Below the pieces are notes generated by a model, which worked only from the letters and a program-made list of their open reading frames with translations, was not told the origin of the DNA and ran no database searches. A DNA stretch of 64,000 nucleotides from Rhinopithecus roxellana (Eukaryota; Chordata; Mammalia; Primates; Cercopithecidae): positions 99,036,759 to 99,100,758 of the forward strand of contig NC_044559.1 in assembly GCF_007565055.1 (NCBI RefSeq). Direction: 5' to 3'. Each line of letters starts with the position of its first letter. Position 1 is the first letter of the stretch. Positions 34,345-46,079 of the stretch are shown here, piece after piece. Position numbers and translations under genes: made by a program.

Positions 34345-35490
34345 AGGCTAGCATGCAGTCATCAGGCCTGAGTGTGCTTTTCCCAAGCAAAGGCTTTCAG
34401 AAGGCTCTGAAACATTGGATCACAAACTGTTCTCAAATGCCTAGGCATAAACACAATGACAGTGGCAATCAGGACTGTCTTCACAGATGCACATGGTGGA
34501 AGAGGCTGTCAGTCACCAACTGATCTATGTGCCACCCCCACACATCGACAGAGGTTTAATCAATACAATTTATTTTGAAAGTTAAGATTGATTATATACC
34601 AACATGTTTGGGGGCTCACGTGCATGTACTCCAGAGTGTTGTAAATATATACATATAGTGAGCTGGTTTTCCTCCTATCAAAAGCAAAAGTGGCAAAGTT
34701 CAAACACATGTTTATTTATTCATGTGCTCTGAAGGAACATTTATTCTTAAAGAAAAGAAAAAAAAAACATGCCTTACAAATGCCAGCTAACAGCTTTTAG
34801 TCATGAATCTGCCAGTCTTGGTTCTGATCAAGCACTGGCATATATGAGATATGACAATATAGCATTCAGACATTACATTAACACCATCTATAGGCAACCC
34901 CCAATCATCTTACTTTCTAAACCAATATATAAGATACATGATAGACATTTTCAAAGGACTTACTTAAAAGCCTCAGAATTTGTTTTCGTTCTCAGGCATT
35001 AATATTTTTGGATATTGAGTGGGAGGAAGTGTGGGAAGGAGGGAATTCTCAAAAGGAATTGAATAAAAGCTGGCATTAAAAAGGAATTGGGATTCCCCCA
35101 TCCCACCCCCTGCTTTTGAAGGAGAAGGAAACAAGACTCCAGTCTTGAGAACGTCTCCCCCTGGCCTGACCCCTTGCAGCCAGTTGGCCTTTGCCAGAAC
35201 CCTGCCCCGTTTCCCCCCACCACAAGACAGAAGCCAATCTCGGTGTCCAGGCAGTGGTTTCTGTTGGGTAGATTATTAGGAGATGATGACTTGAAAGGAG
35301 ATGTTGGGATCTTCCTATTTAAGTCAGTCCATGAAAGGAAGCTCACAGGAAGTCATCAAAATTTTTCTTTGTTCTTTTTTAAATTTTTGAGCATCTGGAA
35401 TCCTATTTATTTAATCAAGATTATGACTGTTCTACATAAGGGAAAAATCAAGAAACTGAATTTAATGATAACTAAGTGTAACTAGAACTT
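34345..35490. other. Unique noncoding sequence
   Basis: No gene. Overlapping frames at 34999-35346 (minus, 115 codons) and 35174-35485 (plus, 103 codons) show no motif. Confidence 0.4.
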
Positions 35491-35494
35491 ACAA

Positions 35495-35625
35495 TAGACA
35501 AGGCACTTCTAAATATTTTATGTGCTTAAATTTTATTAATCCTCAATTCTGTTAATCTTCACCAAAAAACCCCTGGGATATAGGTACAATTTTTATAGAT
35601 AAGAAAACTAAGGCCCTGGGGCTGA
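35495..35625 (-). mobile_element. MIR SINE fragment (reverse orientation)
   Basis: 'ttatgtgcttaaattttattaatcctcaattctgttaatcttcacc', 'ggtacaatttttatagataagaaaactaaggccc' in MIR complement order. Confidence 0.65.
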
Positions 35626-35629
35626 CTAG

Positions 35630-36265
35630 ACTAGGGCACATGAGGCACCTCAGGCACACGGGCATGATTCTGAGTGGGCGCCTCCATAAGTTTGTTGCCC
35701 TACGTGCCTTCCTCACCTTACTCTAAAGCTGACCCTGCTAAGGAAGGTGGGATTTGAGCCCCCATGGCCTTGGGCACCCCTAACCTGAAGACATTCATAA
35801 GGGAACGCACACACGGGGTTTTGGATTTTGGAAGAAGTGAGTTAACACCTTAGCTCCATTGTTTGCTAGCTCTAAACCTTAATTTCTCAGAGCTGGATGC
35901 TATTTTGTGTGTGGGGGTGGGGGCTAGGGGGATGGGGGTAGACATATCCACCAAGAGTTTGCCTCCTAATCATTGAGCCTGCAAACACCTCAATCCAAGG
36001 ACATGTCCCTGAAGGTGCACTCAATAAATATTACTCTCCACCCTTCCTTACACAAGAGGACTCTTTATTTCATACATTAATCATATTTTTTAAAATTATA
36101 TTTTTACATTGAGCAAAACTAAACTTTGTTTTTAGAATCAATGAGAATACAAATAATGGACAATGTTCAGAAAGTGGTCTCTTCAGGAGTGAAGGGAGAG
36201 GATAAGGTGATTTGCTCAGATGCGATGTTTTTGGACTTTGGGTGGCTGCTCGTTATTTGTGGACT
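35630..36265. other. Unique noncoding sequence
   Basis: A G-rich stretch at 35907-35940 (TGTGGGGGTGGGGGCTAGGG-like). No gene. Confidence 0.4.
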
Positions 36266-36269
36266 CCAT

Positions 36270-36640
36270 GACTGGCAACTCTATGCCCATAAATAGAGGC
36301 TGTTTAAATAGATTATGAGACAATCATGCAATGAGTACCGCACAACCACACACAAAGAACCAGGGAGCCTGCTAGGTACTGAAAGGGAAAGATTCACACA
36401 GTATATTAGGTGAAAACAGCAAGGTACAGAACAGGGAATGCCAGGATTTTAATTACAAAGGAGGTTCAGTGTGTATATATTTATATACATATGCCTTTGT
36501 AAACATAAATATCTTTGGAAAGATACACAATTAACTATAATATTAGTTGCCTCTGGTGAGAAAAAATCAGTGGGGTGTGGGCTAGAAGAGAGAAAATTTA
36601 CTATATGTCTTTTCATACATTTTACTTTTCTTGTTTTTTG
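36270..36640 (+). mobile_element. L1M/L1ME-type LINE 3' fragment
   Basis: 'ggctgtttaaatagattatgagacaatcatgcaatgagtaccgca', 'gtgaaaacagcaaggtacagaacaggg', 'tagttgcctctggtgagaaaa' and 'tatatgtcttttcatacattttacttttct' fit an old L1M 3' end. Confidence 0.65.
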
Positions 36641-36642
36641 AT

Positions 36643-36876
36643 ATAGCTGACATATTCACATAATTAAAAGCTATTAACTTTTAAAATTTATTTTATTTTA
36701 TTAAAATATATTTTTATCAATATATTTTAATAAATATTAAATGTATTTATTAAATATATTTTAATTAAATATATTGAATATATTTTAATAAAATATAAAT
36801 GTTATTAAAACAGTTAAACATTAATATTAAATACTAAAAGTCATTAACTTTTAATTATATGAATATATCAGCTATT
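36643..36876. repeat. AT-rich quasi-palindrome
   Basis: About 235 bp with almost no G or C in the core. The outer arms are inverted repeats: 'gctgacatattcacataattaaaag' on the left (36648-36671) against the complement of 'cttttaattatatgaatatatcagc' on the right (36847-36872). Inside, 'aatatattttaat'-type motifs recur on both halves in opposite orientation about a centre near 36760. It begins at the end of the L1M fragment. Confidence 0.8.
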
Positions 36877-37013
36877 TCAAAAAATAAGGAAAATAACAAT
36901 AAATAGGAGACTTCAATGAGATAGGTACAAGTCTTGGTGAGCTCATGGAAGTCAAGCCTAACATTTATTTGGGAGCTCAGAAGTTTGTATTGCAGCTTTC
37001 TAGGTCAGAGCGC

Positions 37014-37176
37014 TGAGGTCCAAGAACCAGTATCACCTAGAAGTCTGTTAGAAAAGCAGATTCCTGATTCCATTTCAGACCTCTTGAAAAGATATCTTTA
37101 GGAATGGGGCCAGGAATCAGGCTTAAGAAGCCCTCCTGGTGACTCTAATGTTCACTCACGTTTGAGAAGCACCATC
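37014..37176 (+). mobile_element. MER5A-like hAT-Charlie element
   Basis: 'aagaaccagtatcacctagaagtctgttagaaaagcag' through 'tggggccaggaatcaggcttaagaagccctcctggtgactctaatgttcactcacgtttgagaagcacc'. Nearly complete. Confidence 0.85.
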
Positions 37177-37183
37177 CAGATCA

Positions 37184-37350
37184 GTAATTCACAAACACTC
37201 TGCAGACTGGCTGCAGACACACCTGGAAGGTGTATTTAAAACAGGCACCTGGGCCTCAGATTAGACTGAATTTCAATATCCCAGGTGAAACATAGGAATG
37301 AATATTGTTTAAAAGCCTGATTATGACACACAGCCAGAGCTTAGGAACCA
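37184..37350 (+). mobile_element. MER5-like hAT-Charlie element
   Basis: 'agtaattcacaaacactctgcagactggctgcagacacacctggaaggtgtatttaaaacaggcacctgggcctcagatt' to 'cacagccagagcttaggaaccactt'. It sits directly next to the preceding copy in the same orientation. Confidence 0.78.
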
Positions 37351-37544
37351 CTTTGTAAAATCAGAATGGGCTGTGATCAATTTGAATGATTTTTACTGAG
37401 ATTAATCTGCATGTTGCGGTCTAAAGAGACCCAGTTCCATACTTACTTCTCACAATCAGGCCTCTCTGTTGAATGTATGTGTGGTCATCTTTGTGCAGCG
37501 GACCAAATTTTAGCAGGCACCAGAATGCTAAATGGGGTGCACTC

Positions 37545-37800
37545 TCATTTACACAACCAGGGTGCCACTGTGCTCCCAGGACCTGGTAGCAGCTACATTT
37601 GGTCCAGTCCCGTCCAAATTAAGTGGCAAGGACCTGGGGCAGGCAAGAGCTGAGTTCATGAGAGCAACAATTCTCAAACCTTTAGAGTCCCAGGATCAAG
37701 TTCACACACAGGAAATGCTGGAGGAACATTTCAAGGAGTTGCATTCCAACATGATACACTCTATTTTATGACTTTTGCTGGATGAGAAGAACTGTTTGCA
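37545..37800 (+). repeat. Inverted repeat, left arm (256 bp)
   Basis: It pairs with the reverse complement of 38169-38425 over its whole length: about 20 substitutions and one single-base indel, near 92% identity. It encloses part of a hAT-like start ('caacaattctcaaaccttt'). The forward frame 37532-37771 and the reverse frame 38162-38350 are the same reading in the two arms, which explains their near-identical peptides. This is duplication, not evidence of coding selection. Confidence 0.95.
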
Positions 37801-38168
37801 GCCCTTGTTAAAACACAGATTGCGCTATCCCAGCTGCAGGTTTCTTAAGAAGTAGAGACTGGGGGTCGTGGTGATCATTTGGTGATATGGATGGCGATCT
37901 CTTGGTTCCAGCGCTTTCAGAAACACTTCTTTAGACCACTGGTTTTCAACCAGAATGCTATAGGCCCTTTTCAAGCATCACCAAGTATAATAAATTGTGC
38001 TATAACTGAAGATGCATAATGTTATGGGTATAGGTGTGAAACCTTTGAACTGAGCAAGTTGTGCTGGGAAATGTTGGGCAGGGAACAACTTAGTGAGGGT
38101 AATTCTAAGAGCAGTGGCTGAATATTTAACAGGTACCCTCACGAGGATGTAAGAAAGCCACTCAGCAC
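37801..38168. other. Spacer of the inverted repeat
   Basis: 368 bp. Its left part continues a MER5-like element ('cccttgttaaaacacagattgcg' to 'ccactggttttcaacc', about 37801-37952). The right part is unique. Confidence 0.7.
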
Positions 38169-38425
38169 TGCAAACAGTTCTTCTCAGCCAGCAAAAGTCG
38201 TAAAACAGAGTGTATCATGTTGGAATGAAACTCCTTGAAATGTTCCTCCAGCATTTCTTGTGTGTGAACTTGGTCCTGGGACTCTAAAGGTTTGAGAATT
38301 GCTGTTCCCATGAACTCAACTCTTGCCTGCCCCAGGCCCTTGCTGCTCAATTTGGACAGGACTGGACCAAATGGAGCTGCTACCAGACCCTGGGAGGCTC
38401 AGTGGCTCCCTGGTTGTGTAAATGA
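38169..38425 (-). repeat. Inverted repeat, right arm (257 bp)
   Basis: Reverse-complement copy of 37545-37800. Sequence outside both arms is unrelated, so the event was an inverted duplication of one defined block. Since the hAT-like sequence runs on from the left arm into the spacer but not beyond the right arm, the left arm is probably the original. Confidence 0.95.
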
Positions 38426-41400
38426 AGGCATGACCAAGAACAATAGAATTTACGAAGACTCAGAACTTTAGAGCTGGACTGAATCTGTGTGATCCCGAAG
38501 AATCCCACCATGTTTGGGTCAAGGAAGCTGTCACTCAGAGAAGAGCTCAGCATCCTCCCAGGAGCTGGACAGAGGATTTATTTCTTCTCCAGAGTAGCTG
38601 AAGAAGGGCTCCAGGCCCTCCAATCTTCTAAAGCCCAGCCTAGGCACTCTTCTTTACCAAAACACTCCTACACACATGCCAGTAAGTACTTCTCAGACAC
38701 AAAAGATGAAGCTAGTGGAAATGATAGCCTAGTAGTATCATGGGAAGTAGAGTTAAGAAGAAGAAAATTCTGTGGGTTCTGGGGGAAGTATCAACAACAC
38801 TGCAAAAAACAAGTGGAGGCTGAGGGTGAAGAGGGAACAAAGTATACAATAAAACTGAATCGGTTTCTGACCCCATTATTTGTAATGTATGTTCATTTTG
38901 TCATGAGCTGGGCTGAATTATGTTTAGGGAATGGCTGTTTTATATTCCAAAGGTAAATGTATAATATAAGATTAGCTGGTAGAGAAGAAAGTTAAAGAGG
39001 AATATGGACTATTGTTCTCAAGCCACTTTATACCATCTACCTTTATCTAATTGTAACGAAGACTTAATTTAAGAAATTATTCCATTATCTATTAGAATAT
39101 CGACAAGATTTATCTTGGTAATATGGTAACGCTGGATATATTAAAATAGTTAATAAAAAATTAAGGTGTTTTGTTTCTTTTGTTGTATTCAAGCCTCATG
39201 CCAGTTGGTTTCTTTCCTCTGCTGCTTCTTCCTGCCCTGACACACCTAAGGATTTATGACACAACCTTTTCACTATGGAAGTGATTCTCAGCAGGCCCAT
39301 GTGTTGGTGGTGTTAAGAGTCACTACTCCGATATTTCAGAATAGTAACAATAACAAGAGAGTGCTGATGTTTATGACTAGATAAGCTAGAGATCTCTGTG
39401 GCTCCCCAGATTCATGGATCCATCCAGCACATAATTTCCTCCCTACGTACAAACAAATAAATAGGACAGTCAGAGTGCAATGGGTGGCAGTTCCTGAGTG
39501 GATGGCTAGGCTTGTTCACCAAGTGAATTGCTTCTGCACATCAGCCTTCCAGAACTCCAAACACATTCATGTCTCAGTAGAATTGCAAATTACTCTGGAT
39601 CACTTGGGAAATACTGAGACTCTGCTGTTAAATCTGTAAAGGTCAAGGGTCAACTACACAGTAAAAGATAAATGGGTGTTCTAAATTGCAATAAGTCAAA
39701 TAATTCTTCAGGATATATATATATATATATTTCTTCTCATTGAAGTTGCTTCAAAGAGTCCTATGCATAAAATATATTGGCACTCAAGAAAAAAAAAAAT
39801 ACATCTCATTACTGTAGGGCAGGTCATTAAATCTGCAACAACCTAAATTTTCTCCAGGACGTACACAAAGTTTTCACTTCTCAGAAGCTTGTCAGTTCTA
39901 CCCGAGAGAGTGATTATTTAAAAATTCTAAATTAGAGTTATTAGTATATGTGAGAAAACTGTAATTAGTCTGAAATCATAGCCATAAGCCGGCTGTAACA
40001 GTTACAATGGTAATTTTCTGTTTTCAAGTATGCAGAAAATGCATGTTTCTTATTACCACAATTGGTAAACTACTGGCTTGTCATAGAAGTCCCAATGCTA
40101 TAGGATGGAAAAGTACTTCCCTAGCTTTTCAGCAAGAAACAAACTCGAAACAAAAACCCCCAGCAGGATCATCTAGAGTCAATCAGCCTCCACTGTTAAA
40201 CCTTCATGGATCCTTAAAACCAAACTAATTTCATCAGAGCTGGGTAAATATTCACACAACTGCTGGAAGCAAGTTGGGCTCACTGCAGCTATGGCTCCAA
40301 ACTCCTACCTTGAGACATGTCTTTCTTTTTGTGAAAGTATTCAGCATTGCCACTAGCAATACAGGTCACTGTAGACTGGCAGCCTTAAATCATAGCACTT
40401 GTAGATTTAGAAACATCCAAGTTTATTGGACTCCAATATTTGCGGTTTCACAGTCACTCATTGTCAGTGGGCTTTTCAATTTAGGACAGAGATGAAACCA
40501 ATATACTATGTGGGCCAAATCCAGAAAGGGAAATTCCTCACTTTTCATTTCTCTAGTTTTTAGCAATGAAAAATACATTCACTCAAAATTTCTGATTTGG
40601 TGATGCCCAACAGAAATTGTCATTTCTCAAAATAGTCCTTTATTGCAGAAGACTTTGAAAGCCCCTTTATCTGAAGAGACCATTATTTTCCCTTTGAATA
40701 TATGCCAAATACATACTGGCTAGCTATATATAGTGGAAATAATATAGTAAGGCAGCCTAACGTTACATCTAAGAAAATTATGTACCCTCCACATGACTTA
40801 GCAATAAAGAGGAGGGGCTGTAATTTCCTGGCTTGTTACTGATCTTAACCTCAGTCAGGGTTGAATGGAGTTTACTCTATCTAGATCATGCATTCTTGGC
40901 GGGGGTGTTAATTCCCCTCACAGGGCAAATATTGTTTCTGGGGTTGGGGGAAGAAAACTCGTATACATTGCACATTATTTTTATGCATAAAGCACAGATA
41001 TTACATATACTACGTAAAGAGATAAAAAGTAGATCTATAGAACTAACATTTCACTGTGAGGAGATGATTAGAAAAAAATTGTACAAAGAGGCCCCTTAAG
41101 TGAGCAATGATAATGAAACAACGGTTGCTCTAAATATCAGCAAAACAACCGTTTGAAACCTGCAGCTAAAAAAAAAAAAAAAAATCACAAATAGTATTTT
41201 GGAAACAACATTAATTGTTTAAATTCAAGATTTCAATAACAATCAAATTATTTCTCTTTTAGAATGGCCATTGCAAATTGCAACTAAGTGAAAAAGAATT
41301 CTATGTGGTTACAAATATTTTATGAAACACTTGTGATCTTATCAGGAGTGACTACAAACTACTTTCAACAAGTTTATCTGGTTATTTTTCAGGAATTCAC

Positions 41401-43670
41401 AAACTATTTCTTATCAAACCTATTATAAAATGCATATGTAATTATTTCTGTTAAGATGGGAATCACTGATTTTATAATTGCAGATGAAAAATTTGACAAT
41501 CCTACTTTAAACATGTAACAATCTGCATCCCCTTAGTTAAGCTTCAGAAAGCTTGTTTTGCAGAATAGAGCACACATATATTTTAAAGCACACATGAAAA
41601 ATTGAACAAGCTGTGTAGTTACAATGATGTAATAGCAAAAATTAGAGAAATACCACCTGCAATCCATCTGCTTTCCTTCTTTAAAATCCTTTTACATAAG
41701 ATTTTACAAGCTAAACATGAAAATATTGCCTTCACAAAAAAAATTAGTAGGGTATGCTTCTAAAATAGTTGACATGTTCAAGGAGAGGAACGTTCTTTTC
41801 TGAGTATCCTGAAATATACCCAACACGAGTTCATATATAAGATTCCTTTTTCAAGGATCTTCTCATACCACTTCAAGAAAAGGTGAATCACATAAACAAA
41901 CAAACAAAAATATCCACTTCTACTGAAAAGAGGGCTAAGCAAGATGCATCCACTCAGTTAACTGTGGTTTGATGGGTGACAAAGCTTTCCACAACAGTCT
42001 GACTCATCTCTAATAAGTCATCTTCTTTCTTCTAGTTTCTTCTTCTTTAAGTAATAGTGCATCCAAGAGTATAAGAGTCAAGAAAACAGGTCTGCTGTCT
42101 ATAAAAACTTTTAATTTGATTTATGCGAGAATAAATCATGCTCACAAAAAGGAACTGGCACTTTTCTAAATTAAAGTAATCCCAATAATTGTAATCAAAA
42201 TTCTTCAGTTGGCTGAAACAAAGCCAGCAGAAGCATTAACCTAAATGTCTGACCCACCAAGAGCCAGAAATTGCTACTGTTGGCATTCAGCTTCAAGAAA
42301 AATTATACAGGAAAAAAAATGTCAAAAAAATTCCCATTTCAGTGGAAGGATTTAAGAAATGAAAATTAACAGGGAGGATTTTAAATTCCACATTCAACTA
42401 AACAAACGTTTTCTTTTCATTCAGGGACTGTCATTTTGTAGAATGAAAACAGTTATCGTATTTTCTGAAATGCCTTTGTTATAGCTGCTCGGTTCTTCTA
42501 ACAGTTGGTATAAGATTTGAGGAGAAAATATAAAAAAGGATGTGTTAAACAATTCAGCAATTTAATGTGATGCAAATCTAGTTTTAGATTTTTCATGTAT
42601 TTCTTGAACATATTAATTATTTTAAGATTGTTATATGAAAAATACTTTCAAAGTGGACAGTAGAGATCATTTTCAATTGAGAACCTCAAACCATCACATC
42701 ATATGCACAGAAAACAGAGGGATTAAGAGGTGGGATTAAGTCAAATATCTACTAGATAACCCACCTGAATATTCAGTCACTCTTGGTATATATTGCAATA
42801 TTATATTCACAGTACTGCAACTCACTGGCTTAAATGAGAAGGCTGCTTTTGAAATTTATGGAAGAAAATGGAAATTAATTTATGTCATGGAAAAACTATA
42901 TTCATTAATTTCTGTATCATAAAAATAAAGCATTGCTCAAATGAAATAAATATTCCTGAGCAGCCTTATTTCACAAATTAAAAATTCATATTTGATTTTC
43001 AAAAATATGGTAGAATTGGAATATATGGTGTATTGGCTATAGGCTATAACTTAAAAAAATGTGAATTTGAAACCACACTTAACATAATGGAACAAACAAG
43101 GTGACACTTCATTTTCCTTTGTCACTGTTTCATTTGTGTACAATGACTAAAATGCTCCTATAATGTGTGATTCATGATGAGTCATTCTTATAAGGGAATA
43201 CATTTAAAATGTATTAGTATAATGAATAAATTCTAGGTTCTTTTTAAAAATCTGAGTGCATCAAAAATAATTTCAGATAAATGTCATTTCCCTCTAAGCA
43301 GAGCAACTGTGGTTATACTTAATTTTGTGTTATTCCTTATCCATGGGGCCGCCAACCATAGTTTCATATTTGGGTTGGGTCACATGTCCCTTGATAGCTG
43401 TTTTTAGAAGTAGAGAAGATATTTCAGGATGATGATTAAAACTGAATGAGGCAAAGAAAAGGGCCAGTGGTGAACAAGGATAACAGATAAGGGAAATGCA
43501 TTCTCTACAGAATTCCAAATTTGTCCACCACTAAGGAAAAGTCTTATACACTAGACTTTTCTGTATAGTCAGGTGTACAAGATTCTTAAAAGCCAACTCC
43601 TCCCAGTTACCTGTTTGTCAGCAGGCTTCATGACATAGTTCATTATCTTTTCCTTCCTTGGAAAAGGAAA
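38426..43670. other. Long repeat-poor noncoding stretch
   Basis: About 5.2 kb with no Alu, L1 or LTR and no repeat I can name firmly, apart from a (TA)8 tract near 39714-39730, an A run at 41168-41184 and a possible hAT end near 39280. Frames of 155 (38489-38956), 88 and 73 codons have no recognisable motif. AT-rich, with no CpG cluster. Confidence 0.5.
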
Positions 43671-43674
43671 TCAA

Positions 43675-43790
43675 CTCTCATTAATTCTGTCTGCCTGGAA
43701 TACTTGCCTTCTGGCTCCCAAGTTGCCTCTTAAAAGCCTACCTCTTTATCAAGCCTTTTGCTTTAATCAGTCTACTTGGAGGTTTGTTCA
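43675..43790 (+). mobile_element. L2 LINE fragment
   Basis: 'ctgtctgcctggaatacttgccttctggctcccaagttgcctcttaaaagcctacctctttatcaagcctttt' resembles the L2 3' region 'gcctggaatgctcttccc ... aagcctcctc'. Confidence 0.5.
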
Positions 43791-43799
43791 AGTATCCAG

Positions 43800-43905
43800 T
43801 CATGCATTTATTTAGCCATTCAACAAACATCTATATACTCTATTCTATATGCTATGAAATCCACTAGACACTGGGCCAGATACGTAGAAAGAATGCTCAC
43901 ACACA
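43800..43905 (-). mobile_element. L2-type LINE 3' end (reverse orientation)
   Basis: 'catgcatttatttagccattcaacaaacatctatatactctattctatatgctatgaaatccactagacactgggcc'. Confidence 0.5.
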
Positions 43906-43909
43906 TTTA

Positions 43910-44635
43910 ACATACACCATGGTTCTGCAGTTATTTTTTAATGTGACTTTTTCTTCTGCATTTAAAACTTCTAAAGGCAGGGGTTATCTTCTCTCATCTA
44001 GAAAATAGTAAATATATATTTACTACTGAATGAGACATATACCAAGAGCATCCATTTTAATAACCTTTACACTTTCTTAAAACAAATGTTATCTTTAAAA
44101 ATATAAGCTCTGTGCCATGGATATTGAAACAATGGCTTCTAATGAAAAGATTTAGCCTACACATTTCCATTTTTTTTGTTTTTGTTCGTTGTCTACATTT
44201 CACTGACCCGGGCTTTTTCCATGAAGTTCTTTAAACATAGCACACAGTAATCTCTCCATTAACAGTGAGTGAATAAGTAGTAATAAAAGCCTAAGGAGGG
44301 CAGATGCAGAGTAGCACAGCATTTGTTCTCTGATAATACATTTTCAGAGATCTGTTACCAAGGGAAGCACAAAATGGGATATGAGTAAAAAAATGAAACT
44401 ACTGTTAATACTTGAAATGTCACAATTATGTCGACATTATCTTGAAATAGAAATCTATGAAAATAAAACTACTATTATTAGAAATTTCGTGCATATAAAT
44501 TGATCCACACGAAGTTTAAAAAAGCAGATATACACTATAATACCATTGATTTTTCTTGGCATGGTCCTTTGTTGTACCTTATGAAGAAATAGCATTTTTG
44601 ATTTGGAACTAAAAGTTCCTTGTCAACTCCAAATA
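43910..44635. other. Unique noncoding sequence
   Basis: No gene or named repeat. Confidence 0.4.
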
Positions 44636-44639
44636 ATTA

Positions 44640-44842
44640 ATCCTAGGAGCTAGGGATTATTGAGAGGAACCCCAGCAAAGACCTGAGTTCTAGAATGAGC
44701 TCCATTGTCTACTAGGTATTTGATTTTGAACAAAGCATGCAACATCTCAGTTAATATATCTACCAAAGAAGATGATACCTAACTTGCTCACCCTATGTGG
44801 TTGCTATGAGATTAAGTTAATAAAACTGTAAGCAGTTTGAAG
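44640..44842 (+). mobile_element. MIR SINE
   Basis: 'agacctgagttctagaatgagctcc', 'aacatctcagttaatatatctaccaaagaagatgatacctaacttgctcaccctatgtggttgctatgagattaagttaataaaactgtaagcag'. Good MIR order over the full length. Confidence 0.78.
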
Positions 44843-45039
44843 GTAGGCATGCCCTGTTTAAATCAAGAGGTAGTGAAATATATGGTCTCCAAATAAGAGA
44901 AGTAGTCAAACGCACATATAGGACAAAACAGCTCTGAGAGAAGCTGAAATGTACAATTTCACCAGCCACTAAAATCCCTAGAGACATCCTCTGCAAGACA
45001 AAGAGGTGTCTTCTAGGTCTGTCCACCTCAGACTGCACC

Positions 45040-45310
45040 CACACATGTATTTATTGAGTAACTGCTATGAAATCAAGGCCTATTTCAGGCCCTGGTATTA
45101 TGACAATGAATATGATAGATATGTTTTCTTATACCACGAAGCTAATATTCTAGTGGGAGAAAAAAACAAACAACAAAGTAGCTCAAAATTAAGTGCCTTA
45201 AAATAATAATACAAGATCAAGAGAGGAAAAGTTATGGACAAGGGGTACATTTTGGGTGGGTGGAAAGGCCTCTCTGAGATAGTAACATCAAGAAGGAGGA
45301 AGTGATTGAT
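45040..45310 (-). mobile_element. L2-type LINE fragment (reverse orientation)
   Basis: 'catgtatttattgagtaactgctatgaaatcaaggcc', 'gaagctaatattctagtgggag', then 'gtacattttgggtgggtggaaaggcctctctgagatagtaacatcaag'. Confidence 0.6.
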
Positions 45311-46075
45311 AAGAAGAAAATGTCAGGCTTCTTCACCTTCATTCCCTAACTATACCAGGAGTGAACATATGACTACACCAACCAATAAAACATTCTGTCC
45401 TAGGAAATCTGGAAACACGACTCTAAGAAAGTTGATCTTGTTAAATGCTTGATGGCTTTGGGTGGCTTGTTTCCACTTGATGGGTCAAGATAATTGATAA
45501 TCTAAAAAATGAATGAGAGCAGAGAGACACAGAGATGAGAAACCCCAAGGTCTTGGGAAGATGAAGTGACTTCAGTTCTATATGGCTTTTCAGTTCCTGG
45601 TTCTAATCTTTTCTGAGGGACGACTGCGTTTTAAGCCCATGGAATCCATGAAATTCATCTGGATCTTTCAGATAAATCCCCCTCTTTGGTGTAAAGTAAT
45701 CCAAATGGGTTTAATCTTTCTAAAACATGGTTATTACAACTGGGTTAAATTGTTCTCTGAGCTCCATCTGGAAGCACATTAGGAAACCATTTATCGAGTT
45801 AATCCTAAACACTGTCAGCTAAGAGAAAGCATGGTACAGTGGGTAAGGTACATGGATGAAGATGGCCATGACAATGAAACTAAGAGACAGCATGGTGAGA
45901 GCTTCACAAAGCCACAAAAAGGACGGTTTAGAATGTCTCTAAAACTCAAGAGATTGGGCAAGTCATTGCATCCTGGCATTTTGAATGTGGAGGTGATGAG
46001 ACCTATCACAAACATAGCCACTGGGTTTAGGCTTTACTTGGTTTCCTAAAATAACTCTACCTTTAAAAAGCCTGT
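45311..46075. other. Noncoding sequence with a possible MIR
   Basis: 45828-46005 has MIR-like ends ('agcatggtacagtgggtaagg' and 'gattgggcaagtcattgcatcc') with unexplained sequence between. No gene. Confidence 0.35.
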
Positions 46076-46079
46076 CACG

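Noticed and set aside
34116..34523. 135-codon frame including a Cys-Val repeat
   Set aside because: Its core is a translated TG/TA microsatellite.
37532..38350. Two nearly identical peptides on opposite strands, suggesting a small gene family
   Set aside because: They are the same segment in the two arms of an inverted duplication. The similarity is explained by DNA duplication and both frames start in unrelated flanks.
38489..38956. 155-codon open frame on the plus strand
   Set aside because: No domain or signal that I recognise, no splice or promoter context, and mixed composition. It cannot be supported without conservation data.
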